NCBI RefSeq assembly: GCF_030253575.1
Contig: NC_080559.1
Span: 7,964,501-8,028,500 of the forward strand
Source: Rhododendron vialii
Taxonomy: Eukaryota; Streptophyta; Magnoliopsida; Ericales; Ericaceae
DNA length: 64,000 bases
Reading direction: 5' to 3'
This document shows, one piece after another, positions 50,878 to 61,931 of this stretch (the stretch's first letter is position 1; the number at the start of each line of letters is the position of its first letter). Both the position numbers and the translations under genes were made by a program. The notes under the pieces are model-generated. The model did not search any database, was not told the origin of the DNA, and saw only the letters and a program-made list of their open reading frames with translations.

Positions 50878-51260
50878 TTTGCTATGAGAATTGTTTTTAT
50901 GAGAATTGACTCTATTAGAATTCTTCCTATGAGAACTGTCCCTCTGAAAACTGTTTATATGAGAACTGTTTTTATGAGAATTGACTCTATTAGAATTCTT
51001 CCTATGAAAACTGTCCCTCTGAAAACTGTCTTTATGAGAACTGTCACTATGATAACTGTCTATGAAACTAGCTATAAGAACTGTCCACAATTCACGTAGT
51101 TTCACCACACACTAAAATACACAATTCTCGTAGAAAATACACAGTTCTCATAAAAATACACAGTTTTTATAGAAAAATACACAGTTCTCATAGAAAATAT
51201 ATAATTCTCACAGACAGTTCTCATGAACAATACACAGTTCTCATAGAACAATATACACGC
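50878..51260. repeat. inverted pair of 18-bp minisatellite arrays
   Basis: From 50,878 to 51,100 units like CTATGAGAACTGTC repeat about a dozen times. From 51,118 to 51,255 the complement (ACACAGTTCTCATAGAAAAT) repeats about eight times. The two arrays face each other around about 51,105. The long frames on both strands here are products of the periodicity, not genes. Confidence 0.8.
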
Positions 51261-52133
51261 GAACAAAAATTGAACGAAAACAAAAAAAAATATTACAAAA
51301 CAAAGTAATTTAATTGGAGAGGAGAAAAACATAATTGAATATCCTACCATGTCACCTGTGTGTGCACCTAGAAAAAACATAATGAAAAACTTGAACAAAT
51401 ATTCAATTCCAGCCTGAATTATTCCTCCACCACCACCTTCTTCTAGTGCCAACGCCGATTCGACCACGACGCCGAGACTAGTTCAACTCACTTCTCACCG
51501 CCATCGGTACCACCACCCGACGCCTTTCGTCCACCGCCGTCCAGTCCTCTCGCCAACACCTCCATTTTCGGTTGACGTGGGAAATGCTGGCACCTCCATT
51601 TCCGATTACTTCTGTGGGCAATCAGATTACTTCTCCTCCACAGAAAAATTTAGCAACACATCCTCCTCCACCTTCATTGACGTCTTCAACACCGATCGGA
51701 GACCTCGACGATGGCAACTCCAACAAGTTCTCCACGCCCTTAGCGGCGACCACAACCACAATCCAAATCCAGCGCCTCCTCCGCTGCCGTTATTGTACTG
51801 GTGTCCGATCATGAGGCCGAAGTTTTAAATGCGTGCCGGCGTCGGGAAATTGGAGCCATTGGAGTGAAGAAATGACCAAGTGCCCATTCTGTCGCATCGC
51901 CGTTGTCCATGTAAATCCGAACGGCAGATGGTGTTTCGGTGTCGGGCCGCTGACCGGAAATGCATTTGAACGAGAAATGGATTCGATGTTGGGCCACTGA
52001 CCGGAAATGGCACAGTTCTCTGGCCACGTTATCTACTTCCCGATCTTCGCCACCTGTTCCGAGAATCTGAACAGTTGGTGAGCTCCTTCAATTCTCTTGT
52101 GATCTCGGCAAAGCAACACACACACCACGGATC
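51261..52133. other. GC-richer stretch with no assignable gene
   Basis: Overlapping open frames on both strands (51,570-52,030) have Pro/His/Thr-rich translations but no known motif. CCACCACC/CACCGCC phrases suggest low complexity. Possibly the inside of an unrecognised element. Confidence 0.35.
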
Positions 52134-52475
52134 CAATGAGGGATTCCTTACCAGTCTACAGTGCGGACCTCCCCTTTCCCGATCGAATTGCGACGATCCG
52201 AGCCGCTCAATGTGTTCAGAACGTGATTTTAAGGGTGCTCGCGAGAAATCAGCCAAAAAAAATGATCGGGAAGGGCTTAATCCGAGCAGTTTTTACTGAA
52301 CCGTTCAATAAAAACTGCTCGGATCAAGCCCTTCCCGATCATTTTTTTTGCTGATTTCTCGCAGGTACCCTTAAAATCACGTTCTGATCACTTTGAGCGG
52401 CTCGGATCATCCCAATTCGATCGGAAAATGGGAGTCCCGCACGGTAAACCCGTGAAGAATCCCTCAAGGGAACCG
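52134..52475. mobile_element. long fold-back element
   Basis: Near-complementary arms of about 165 bp meet at 52,296-52,308, with a 13-base spacer. The inner pair is CGAGCAGTTTTTA/TAAAAACTGCTCG, the middle pair GATCGGGAAGGGCTTAATCC and its complement, and the outer pair GAGGGATTC/GAATCCCTC. The inner about 100 bp pair almost perfectly and the outer parts less well. No target duplication could be fixed. It is probably a MITE or other hairpin-forming sequence. Confidence 0.75.
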
Positions 52476-52659
52476 GACTCATATATATATATATGTGTGT
52501 GTTCTGGTTCTGGAATTTGGGAGATTTTCTTCCCCTGGAGCAATAAAGTCATAATGCAACATTGCCGACCCTATTTAGGTTCCAGAATAATATTCTGGGT
52601 TGGAATCAAACCGAATCTAAAAATTAGACTATCCTTCTAATTTTCTAAAGTATAAAATT

Positions 52660-52826
52660 GATTTATTGGCTTATTTTTGTCTTTATTCAAAAAAAATTAG
52701 ATTTTGATCGTAATTTTTTACTTTTTAAATTCCTTTCGTCATGACAAAGCAATAATTCTCAAAAAATCGACGAAAAATTAACAAATGCAAAAAAAAATTG
52801 AATAAAGACAAAAAAAAGCCAAATGA
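52660..52826. repeat. hairpin of about 165 bp
   Basis: ATTGGCTTATTTTTGTCTTTATTC at the left pairs with GAATAAAGACAAAAAAAAGCC at the right. The phrase ACTTTATTTAGCCGAATGAGG just after it recurs at 53,666-53,686, past the next MITE, which suggests one older element or a duplicated flank. Confidence 0.6.
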
Positions 52827-52851
52827 CTTTATTTAGCCGAATGAGGCCTAA

Positions 52852-53616
52852 GAGCATCTACAGTGGAATAAGCAAAATAAAAAATTGTTAAAGTTAGTAA
52901 TGTTGGATAAAAAATGTGCTCACATTGGAATAACCAAACCTAACAACCTCTTAACAACTCATCAAATTTTGGTTCTTCAATAATCAAAACTAGCAATATT
53001 TTGTCAATAACCAAATTTTATCTCTCAATCAAGTACACCAACATTACACAAAAATATTCTCTCTCTTTCTCTCTCTCAACAATGTTTTCAAAAAATAATT
53101 TTAAAAAACTTTCAGATTTTTTTCTGTTTTTTTTTCATAAACTTTTTTTTTACAAAAAACAAAATTTTCAAAAATTTTAAAAATTGTAAGTAAATAAAGT
53201 GTGTTTTTCAAAAAACTGTTTTTGAAATTTCAAAACTCTTTTATAGAAAACTGTTTTTAAAAAACTGTATTTATAGTTTTTAAAATTTCAAAATTATTTG
53301 TGTAAATACAATTCTTTTAAAATTTCTCAAAATTGTATTTATAATTTTTAAGTGAACAAAGTGTGTTTTTTGAAAAACTATTTTTTTTAATTGTTTCTAA
53401 CATAAACTGTTTTTTTTCCTTCAAAAACCGTTTTTTCAAAAAATATGCGCGAAATGACGGGAAAAAGTTTGGAGAGCCCATTAGTTTTGATTATGGGCAA
53501 AAAATAACTAATGTGGGATTTGATATTATTAACTTTAGCAACCTCTAAATGGATAATCAAAATCTGATGTGGCATGTTTTGATTATTCATATTTGCTTAT
53601 TCCTCTACTGATGCTC
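52852..53616. mobile_element. Harbinger/Tourist-like MITE with TAA duplication
   Basis: GAGCATCTACAGTGGAATAAGC at the left and GCTTATTCCTCTACTGATGCTC at the right are inverted, with TAA at 52849-52851 and 53617-53619. It is 765 bp long, very AT-rich with TTTTTCAAAA phrases, and has no transposase. Its ends resemble those of the 310-bp element at 27024-27333 (GAGCATCT), so they may be one superfamily. Confidence 0.83.
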
Positions 53617-53697
53617 TAAGTACTTAAAAAATAAATTGAGAAATGGTACTGTGCAATGGTGTTGTACTTTATTTAGCCGAATGAGGCGTAAGTACCA

Positions 53698-54145
53698 TAC
53701 CAAAATGCTGATTATTCAACACCATTATTTTAACCGCAAGATTCTCCGCCCGGATTGTCGCCAACTCCTAGACATTCATCATAAAACTCCCATCTCCATC
53801 GATGTCAACAACAACAGAATCAGGTCTGGCAACAGCGGCTCCCATTGCAGTAGGCAATCCAAAACCCATAGCCCCGAATCCGCCAGAAGTAAGCCACTGC
53901 CCTGGCCTACTGTACTTGTAAAATTGAGCAGCCCACATCTGATGCTGCCCGACAGCCGTACTTATTATCTCGTTCCCATTCGATAACTTGTACAGGACCT
54001 GAATTGCATACTGGGGTGGAATGGCATCACCAAAGGTCTTAAAGGTCAACGGGTGCTGAATTTTCTGCTCCTTTAGCTCCTTCCATGCAGAAAAATCAAG
54101 CTTGAGCTTGCCTCTTTTACCCTCCAAAACCTTCTTCATACCTTT
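53698..54145 (-). pseudogene. ALS: acetolactate synthase fragment D (C-terminal part)
   Basis: Minus-strand translation gives [68 protein letters not shown] and [14 protein letters not shown], unmistakably the catalytic subunit of acetohydroxyacid synthase including the thiamine-diphosphate motif. The conserved Gln codon after MNV is TAG (53768-53770). Homology continues past this stop ([14 protein letters not shown]) and breaks off at about 53,698. The enzyme makes acetolactate for branched-chain amino acid synthesis in plastids; this copy cannot. Confidence 0.92.
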
Positions 54146-54816
54146 TGTAGCAGGCCGAACACATAACTTCACTGTGGTGTGGGCCGAGCATAGCTCGTGT
54201 CAGTCCAAAACCTTGTGCACGGCTCCCGTCCTTATTCTTCATCGTCACCCCACTTGCCGCAGGCTCGGCTGATTATCGGCCCGTGCTCGGCCATTCCCTT
54301 GCAACGTGCCCTCTCCTATCGGTCGCGTGCCAGGGTCGGCAGGGGCGTGCTCGGCCACCCGCGGAGCATGGCCGCTACCAACGACGGATGGCTATTGAAT
54401 CACGCGTCTTCCCACGCGCAAAAGCGGTTATAACGGAAGATGATCATGGGCGCACATGGGTGTGACGACTCGACCCTAAAAACGATTACCAGATCTATTC
54501 GGTGACGTCACGGTGAGATCACCCGACCCGCGCGAGGCACGTGCCTGTGCTTGGAGAACAAGTCAGGGGGACTCTATAAATATTGAAGGATATAACGCCT
54601 CTAGAAAGGTACGCACTCATACACGCGAATTCCCACTCAAAACCCTAGTCTCTTTCCTTTCTTCATGCACATACTTATCCTCTCGCCGGAGGGCCTTGCC
54701 GGGCAGCCTCCGGCCAGGTCTTAGTCATGCGCTCACTGTGCAGGCTACGTGGAGAAGGCTAGGAAGCCACTGAACCAGCGGAGGAAGGACTCGGACCAGA
54801 TATCACGGGCCACACA
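54146..54816. mobile_element. solo LTR (671 bp) inside the acetolactate synthase copy
   Basis: Ends TGTAGCAGGCCG and GGGCCACACA show the TG..CA form. A perfect CCTTT duplication lies at 54141-54145 and 54817-54821. Removing the element and one CCTTT joins the synthase frame. It is GC-rich and contains CTCTATAAATATTG near 54,570, a likely LTR promoter. No second LTR or interior remains. Confidence 0.85.
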
Positions 54817-55111
54817 CCTTTCAATGCAAATTTCACATCCCCACAAATCGACACATGGGGTTGCTTATTCTTCCCTATCTCAGCTGAATCAATATCGATA
54901 TGAACAATCTTAGCTCTGCTAGCAAAAGCTTCAAGCTTCCCAGTCACGCGGTCATCAAACCTGACCCCAAAGACAGGCAACAAATCGCTACTATTCACAG
55001 CATAGTTGGCATAAACTGTACCGTGCATTCCAAGCATTCCAAGAGACATATCATCCGCAATCGGGTACGCCCCAAGACCGATTAAAGTACTCGCGACCGG
55101 AACCCCGTAAG
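54817..55111 (-). pseudogene. ALS: acetolactate synthase fragment C
   Basis: Minus-strand frame: [68 protein letters not shown] and [15 protein letters not shown]. This is the middle domain of the enzyme in an open frame. It is bounded by the solo LTR on one side and the hAT-like element on the other. Confidence 0.92.
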
Positions 55112-55743
55112 CAAGGATGGAACCAGGGGGGGTCTAGTGGCGGCGGCCGCCACGTCAAGAATTTTAGAAAATGTAATTATTATATGTGACAATTTTTTTT
55201 ATCCCCAACTTATATAATCTTGCCACTGCTAGGTTTTTTTCCTTATTTTTTTTATTACATTCTGGTCATAAATCTTCTATTTTTTTTTTCAAGAAAGGAG
55301 ACTCAAAAAAGTATTTCAAAACTAAATTCAATGGGCCAAAGTGAAATAATATAAATGATGATGTGTAATTAAGAAAAAAAATTCCACACTCTAACCCTAA
55401 AACAACTGAACCTAAAAAATTAAGAAAATTTAATTATTATGCCATTATCAATGCCCAAAATTAAAATTAGTCATTTTTCATACTCCATGTGTAAATGACA
55501 AACATCATTTAGTTTAGTTTTTGTTATGTTATTTTTTTTTTGGAGCCAATAACTATTAATAGTGCAATGCATTTTTGTATTGAGGATCAGTCTTTACGAA
55601 CTTTATCTCGACTTTAATTGAATCCCCGCTAATAAACAGTGGATGAGATCTATCTCCAAATTAGTCGTTCTATTAGGTTGGATATCGAGTCATGCAGAAA
55701 AATGAGTCTTCAAGCCTGCATAAGGAAATTAATGAGTACAAGG

Positions 55744-55780
<37 letters not shown>

Positions 55781-57326
55781 TAGAGATTTTCCAGTGCTTC
55801 GGGAACACAACCACGTGGATATTCTTGTATTCTTTATTTAGTTTACTTTTGCTTGAACCCAATCAAATCTACGACTATGACTATGCAACCAAAACTAATG
55901 AGCTAACCAAGATTAAGAGTGATCAATCTGATTCAAATATTGCCAGGTTCATTAGAAAACATTATTTGGAGACAGCTATATTCCTTACTTTTTGTAATCA
56001 CGTATATCTCAGTGTCTCGTGCCACTTTTAATTAATTAGTTGGAGATAGATTCCTTAAATTGTCTTTCGAGACCATTCCAACTATAACATTCATAAGATC
56101 GAGAATTAAGAACCAGATCAGAAGTTACTATGGGAGGATTTCTTGACCTGGGAATTATCTTGCTGACAAGTACGTATGTGTACTATTCAAATAGTCTTGG
56201 TCTCTCTTTTTGGTTTCATTTAATTGAGAATGATGGTTTGGTGTCTAATGAGAGAATATTATCAACTTATTGTTGAACGAGGGAATCGAAAAGGATTGAA
56301 TGAAATTCATTTCCCACTGAATTAGTAGGTCCCCACTTTATCAGCTCCCCACTTTATCAGCTGGTGGCAAACAAGGGCCTCATACGTTGTTATTGAAGCT
56401 GACTGCAGAAGTCTTCACTGAAAGTCTGCTAAAATAAACAAAAGAAATGTCTCAAATGCACATTGAATGAGCTTATCCTCACACAGTCATTCTCGTATTT
56501 GACAAGGATTGTGTGTGGAATTTTTTTGCTCAAATCCAATATTGGAAGACTCTGCACTTCATTAATTTGTTTTTTTGTTTGTTTGATTGATTGAAGATTC
56601 GTCCATTTGGATTGGAGAAGCCAGTAAATGTTTTTTTTTGTGTGGAAATTAGTATTTTGCGAGACTTGATTTAAGAGAGAGTTTTTGTAAAGAGTTTTTG
56701 ATTGCACTTTTGGTGAGAGAATTTATAATAAATGGCCATACACTATAATATTGCATCATTATAATGTATGACCTATAATGACTTGCACCAGCTAACATGC
56801 TAACCAAGGATGGAACAACGGAGGTCTAATGGCGGCGACCGCCATGACAAGAATTTTAAAAAATGCAATTATTATGTGACAATTTTTTTTTATCCCCAAC
56901 TTATGTAGTCTCGTCACTGCTAGGTTTTTTTCCTTATTTTTATTATATACTAGTCATAAATCTTATATTTTTTTTCATGAAAGGAGATCCAAAAAAGTAT
57001 TCCAAAAATAAATTCAATGGGCCAAAGTGAAATAATATAAATGATGATGTATAATTAAGAAAAAAATATTCCACACTCTAACACTAAAACAACTTAACCT
57101 AAAAAAATTAAAGAAATTTAATTATTATGTCATTATCGATGCCCAAAATTAAAATTAGTCTTCTTTGTACTCCATGTGTAAATGACAAACATCATTTAGT
57201 TTTGTTTTTGTTATGTTCTTTTCATTTTTTCTGAAGTTGATGACTATTAATATTGAAATACATTTTTTAAAATTTTTTTAGTATACATTTCGCCACTGCT
57301 AGGGTAAAATCCTAGTTCCGTCCTTG
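55112..57326. mobile_element. hAT-like element (2,215 bp) with 8-bp duplication
   Basis: Ends CAAGGATGGAACCAGG and CCTAGTTCCGTCCTTG are inverted. A perfect CCCGTAAG duplication lies at 55104-55111 and 57327-57334, in the synthase sequence. The 8-bp duplication and CAAGG end suit hAT. A block of about 460 bp at the left end is repeated directly at 56,806-57,280, again starting CAAGGATGGAAC, so the element contains a nested or duplicated end. The 1.2-kb middle has (TA)n(CA)n near 55,745 and no transposase. Confidence 0.85.
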
Positions 57327-57509
57327 CCCGTAAGCTCGACAAACCTCCTCAACTCCTCACTCGAATTCAAACACCCACCACCCACAGACAAAACTGGTTT
57401 TTTCGACTCCAATACAAGCCTAACAACTTGTTCCAAATAAGTCTCTTCAGGCTCTTTAGGCAATCTAGCCATATCCCAGGTAACCTCATGGGCTGATCCC
57501 AATTGGTAC
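57327..57509 (-). pseudogene. ALS: acetolactate synthase fragment B
   Basis: Minus-strand translation gives [39 protein letters not shown] and RRFVELTG. Near its upstream end the conserved [10 protein letters not shown] lies in another frame, and one base appears lost within the GY-M codons (about 57,475). So this piece has at least one frameshift besides the insertions. Confidence 0.9.
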
Positions 57510-58681
57510 TGATAAGTGCCAAAATATACATATTTTGGCCCTTCAATCTACATTTATTAGTCCTTTATTTTTGTTAACTGTTTTTTTTATTATGTGTTTT
57601 TATGTTTATAGGTTGCTCGAGTCCGTTATCTAAGACTTTGGCTAAAAAGAAGATTTTAAAGAAGTTTGGGATTCAAATGCGAAGTGATTCAAAACTGAAT
57701 GGTTCATATGTTATTTTATGAAATCCAAAGGACCTTTGTGTGATTTAAATCCTCAATCCCTTTATAAGCAATTGACCTACTGCTTCAGTAGGTAGCAGCC
57801 CGTGGAGAAAAAAAAGGAAAAAAAGCGGTCTTCTGGCAGAAAAGAAAAGCTGCGCATGAAGCAGTAGCGGTACGACAGCAGTTTCGATTTTTACTTGACA
57901 GCTTTAGATTTCTGTTCTTCTTTTCAGAGCTCTTTTTTTACCTTAAGTCTTGAAGCTTTATTCAAATTACTCGCACTTTGGTAATTAATTTTAATTTTCG
58001 TTCTTCATTAAAGTTATTCGATTGTTTTTGTTTGGTTTGGATCTCCTGTTTATTTTTCATTTCGAGTAATTGAAGCATGTCTCAAATTAGGGTTTCTTTT
58101 GTTTCTTTTTTTAATAATGAGTGAGTAGACGTATGGGTAGGGTTGCGGGGTGATTAGCACACCATAGCCAGTTCGGACACTGCTTCTATTTTCAAACAAT
58201 GTAAAAATGATTTAACATAGGAGAAATACTTCCCGCGGACGAACTCGGGCATTGTCGGAGCCTATGTGAACGGGAGAATGGGGGTCCAAAACTCATTCTC
58301 CGTTGCGCATGGATAAACGGCGACCATAGGGTTTCGCATTTTGCGGGGTATCTTTTCTAATCTTAAATTGAACATTTTTAAGAACATCGAATGGAGCAGG
58401 TTATTCTGGACTGGTTGCGAGTGCTATGAACCCTACAACCGTACCTTTCTTTTAATTATTTGAAAAGTACAATCAATTTTTAGATTTTTGTAATCTCAAT
58501 CAAATCAACAAGGGGTGGCTACCTGAGAGCCTATTTAAATTATAACAACCCGAATTTTTAGTCAGCACACATTACCGTCTTTGTGGATTCGACTCCGGAC
58601 TTACCGGATATTATGCTGCATCGGTCTCCGCCCTACGCTTGGGGCAACCCATTATTTTAGGTCTAGGAAATCGGTCAAGCA
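57510..58681 (+). repeat. 5' LTR of the gag-only element
   Basis: 1,172 bp. CCTTTATAAGCAATTG near 57,768 is a likely TATA region. I saw no mismatch to the 3' LTR in reading both. Confidence 0.92.
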
Positions 58682-58685
58682 TTTT

Positions 58686-58703
58686 TGGCGCCGTTGCCGG
58701 GGA
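58686..58703 (+). other. primer binding site, tRNA-Asp
   Basis: TGGCGCCGTTGCCGGGGA is complementary to the 3' end of plant tRNA-Asp(GUC), as I recall it, over all 18 bases. It lies four bases after the 5' LTR. Confidence 0.88.
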
Positions 58704-58798
58704 CGGTAGCGTGTGTTAAGAATTCGGGTAGTTATTTTTTTTTATTTTTTTTTTAATTTATTTTTTATTTTTTATCGTTGAAAAGCAAAAAAAAAAAA

Positions 58799-59977
58799 AT
58801 GGCCCATTTTGCGGGGAGGTATGGAGGTTATGCAAAACAATTTGATTGTTCAGTGTCGCTTCCTATATTTTATGGTTTTGCATCAGAAAATCATTTTTCG
58901 CATGTTCATAAACTTGAGGAAGCTTTTGCTAGTGATGAAGTGGCTCTTTTACATGTATTCCCAGCATCTTTGCGTGATAGTGCTCTAGATTGGTTTAATT
59001 GTTTGAGTCCAAGATTGACATGGGGTGAGATTGTAATACAATTTTTTAATCATTTCAATCCCTCATATGAGACTCACATGCTTTTACAAGAACTATCAGA
59101 TTTCTCTCAACATGATGATGAGTCTTTGTCACAGTGTTGGGAGCGATTTAAATTTGTTGTATTCTCTTGGACGTTTAATTGTGAGCTTGGCAGTCTTCTG
59201 GTTATCTTTTGCCGTGGTTTAAACTTTAAGTCATGCGAGGTGGATTTTAGGTCCACTGACGAATTTCTGGATAAAACCCCTGAAGACGCTTGGGATTTCT
59301 TAGATGAATTAACCCAAAAGCTCCAATTTAGTGAGTTGACCAAAAGTTCTGAGGATACCAATTTTGATGCCAGAGAAAGAGAGGAAATAGAGTCACTTCC
59401 TGAGGATATTAATTCTGATGCGGGGGAAAAAGAAGAAATAGAGTCACTTCCTAAGAATTCTGATGCGAGAGAAAAAGAGAAAATAGAGCTGCTTGTCATT
59501 AGTGAAGGCTATATGCCTTTTGAGGAGTCATTGCCTATAGTTGCACTAGATTATATGCCTTTTGAGGAGACATTGTCAATAGTTGCACGGAATAATCCAG
59601 TACTCTCAGCTCTAGATTGTGCCACCCCTGTTTCTGAATCTCCACTTTTGCAAGAGTTTTTAAATGTGGAGCTGATTGATTTTCTTGGTGTTGATGAATT
59701 TAATTTAGTTTATCATCCATATCTTGTGGATTTTGTCAACAATTTGAAAATTAATCTAATTTGGGCTATACATTTGTTGGAATTTAAATGTCTAAAACGA
59801 ATTCGGCAAATGTGCTACTCGAAGTATCTTATCTTATGGTATGGTCGGGTTCAATACTTGATAAAAGGTGTAGAATGGAGCGTTATGTTCATTGTCTTAG
59901 CTTTCATTGGCATGATAAATGTTCGGTACCCACGTTTGGCTGCTTATACTTTTTTTTTTTTTTTTGGTCTGGTATAG
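58799..59977 (+). CDS. gag-like protein of the gag-only retrotransposon
   Basis: 392 residues from the ATG at 58,799; the frame opens seven codons earlier but without ATG. A retrotransposon gag core is recognisable in the first third: LPIFYGF, HKLEEAF, HVFPASLRDSALDWFN, WGEIVIQFFNHFNPS and ESLSQCWERFKFVV. The middle carries internal repeats: three of the type EKEEIESLPKNSDA and two of YMPFEESLPIVA. No CCHC zinc knuckle and no protease motif are present. The frame ends in a run of Phe encoded by a T tract, so the C-terminus may be altered by slippage there. It would form particles with a helper's pol proteins. Confidence 0.78.
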   Translation: MAHFAGRYGGYAKQFDCSVSLPIFYGFASENHFSHVHKLEEAFASDEVALLHVFPASLRDSALDWFNCLSPRLTWGEIVIQFFNHFNPSYETHMLLQELSDFSQHDDESLSQCWERFKFVVFSWTFNCELGSLLVIFCRGLNFKSCEVDFRSTDEFLDKTPEDAWDFLDELTQKLQFSELTKSSEDTNFDAREREEIESLPEDINSDAGEKEEIESLPKNSDAREKEKIELLVISEGYMPFEESLPIVALDYMPFEETLSIVARNNPVLSALDCATPVSESPLLQEFLNVELIDFLGVDEFNLVYHPYLVDFVNNLKINLIWAIHLLEFKCLKRIRQMCYSKYLILWYGRVQYLIKGVEWSVMFIVLAFIGMINVRYPRLAAYTFFFFFGLV

Positions 59978-61931
59978 CCACCCGTTTCTCGCTTGAGAAA
60001 TGGGAAGAAAAGTAGTACTCGTGTCTTTCGCGTGAAGAAAGTGAATGTTTTTTTTGTATTTTATTTTTCTTTCTTACCTTGTTTATTTCTTTTAGTTATT
60101 TTTCTTGCTGTTTTGGAGGCTAACATTTTGCAGGTTGTTCGATTCAAGTTGGGGGGTTTCCCTCACTCTCTAATTTACTCTGCTTAGCCCTCCTTTCCGA
60201 GGTGATATCTCTCCTCTCTTTTTTGTTTATGTCCGATCTTTATTTATTTTTATTTTTTTTATGCTTTCAATGCGGACATTGAATAGTTCAAGTTGGGGGG
60301 AGGAATCACTTTGTTCTTTATCTTGTTAATAAAAAAAAATTTAAAAATTAAAAATACTTGTTGGATCTTTTCTACTTGAGACTTGAAGATTGCAATGTTT
60401 ACTTGTTGGTTGCTAGTGTTGAGAATTGTTGGGCATTACTTGAATATGATATTGCATGTTAGTTCTTTTTGCTAACTTGGCGATAGAAATTTATTCTGGC
60501 ATACATTCTTAGCATCTTTACATTGCACGTTTGTTGGACCTTGACTGTTTGTGAGTTGTGACTTGAGTGCTTTCAATGGCTAGATTAGTGGAGACTTACG
60601 CCCATGTGAGCTTTAGTGCCTTATCTTTCTTTGGAGTGGTGTCACATAAACTCTTCGTTTGTCGTAAAAAAAAAAAAAGAAAGAGAAAGAAGCTTAATCG
60701 TTGTCGATCTCATTATCTTTGTCGTCAAGTATTGGGACTTAATGCATGCCTATTATATCTTCTTTTGGGAATGGAAAGTTATATGGTTGTATTGCCCCTA
60801 GGAGATGATAATAGGCCATCTTTGCTGATTGAGCCGGTTCGTTTCTTTTTCTTAAATACTTATCTTTGCGAGCCACATTGAGCCTCTTGCATGAGCCTTT
60901 TTCTTGTTAAGCTTTACCAACCAAATTGTGTCTTGAGAATGGCGAGCTAATCATGTGAAGATTAATTTTTGAAGAGAATGGAGGAAGTGTATTTGAGAGA
61001 GTTGTGCTTGAAATGTGGTGTATTCTTTCCCATAGCTAAAAATAAAAAAAATTGAGAAAATAGAAATAAAGAAAAAAAAATAGAACTTGAATGAAAAAAG
61101 GGAAGACACCCTTGCATTTGTTTGAAAAAAGAAACGTGTGAATTTCACTGGGGAATTGTGTGAAGGGTGAAAAATAAGAGAGATGTGGCGGAGTTGAAAA
61201 GAATGATAAGAGGGTACACATTGTTACACTTGCCCTATGTTGTTATAGCCGATTCTCGGACACTTCTTTATGATTTATCCTAACCTTTGAAGCACTTTTC
61301 CTTACCCAATGATATGACCGAATAAAAGTCCTATTTGATCTTTGGGGCAATGGGTTATGGATCGATGGATAGATAGTCTTTAATGCTTGACATTCCTTTC
61401 ATGAAGATCATGTGTCTACCTTAAAAAGCTTTCTATTCGTGTCTAAGTGTGCTGGGTACTTTGATTCTTTATTGCAAAACTTTCGCCCGCACACATTGAG
61501 AGTTTATTAAATGCACCTTGTTTCGAGTGTTTTCTTTTGTTGAGTGCATGACACGGTGAGAATTGAAGTCGAGACTCGGTCCGGAGAGAGTACTTGGTTG
61601 TGGTTCACTTGTGGTTAAGGTCTTTGCTCACACACGCTAAGGTTTGGTGTCATGAATTATTTCTATGTTTTGATAGCCTCTAGAACTATTTTCGCATATG
61701 CTATATTCTTGGCATTGGCGTATCAAAGAGTTGCATTGCAGTTCCTTTTTGAGTTCCAAGTAAAAGGATCCACGGTGTTTTGTGGATGATCACTGCTGAA
61801 AATCCTCACGAGACTTCACTCGTCCTACCGGGGCCACCCGGGGGTTTAAAAGATCTATCCCTTAGTCAGTTGTTTTATTTATTTATTTATTTTCTTTGCT
61901 CGAGGACTAGCAAAGTGTAAGTTGGGGGGTG
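59978..61931. other. non-coding interior of the gag-only element
   Basis: About 1.95 kb without a credible long frame. AAGTTGGGGGG occurs at 60146-60156, 60290-60300 and 61919-61929; only the last is adjacent to the 3' LTR. Confidence 0.7.

Noticed and set aside
50842-51108. coding frames with repeating MRTVFMRIDSIR-type peptides
   Set aside because: They are translations of an 18-bp minisatellite, open on both strands because of the repeat period.
54146-54172. the start [11 protein letters not shown] as the N-terminus of the synthase fragment
   Set aside because: Those codons belong to the solo LTR; synthase homology starts at 54,145.
56806-57326. a separate complete 520-bp hAT MITE nested at the end of the 2.2-kb element
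   Set aside because: The inner left end has no duplication matching the right end (CCCGTAAG); that duplication pairs with 55104-55111. Kept only as an alternative in the findings.
60567-60881. 104-codon frame in the interior of the gag-only element
   Set aside because: It has no retroviral-type or other motif and contains a run of Lys/Arg from an A-rich tract; treated as chance.
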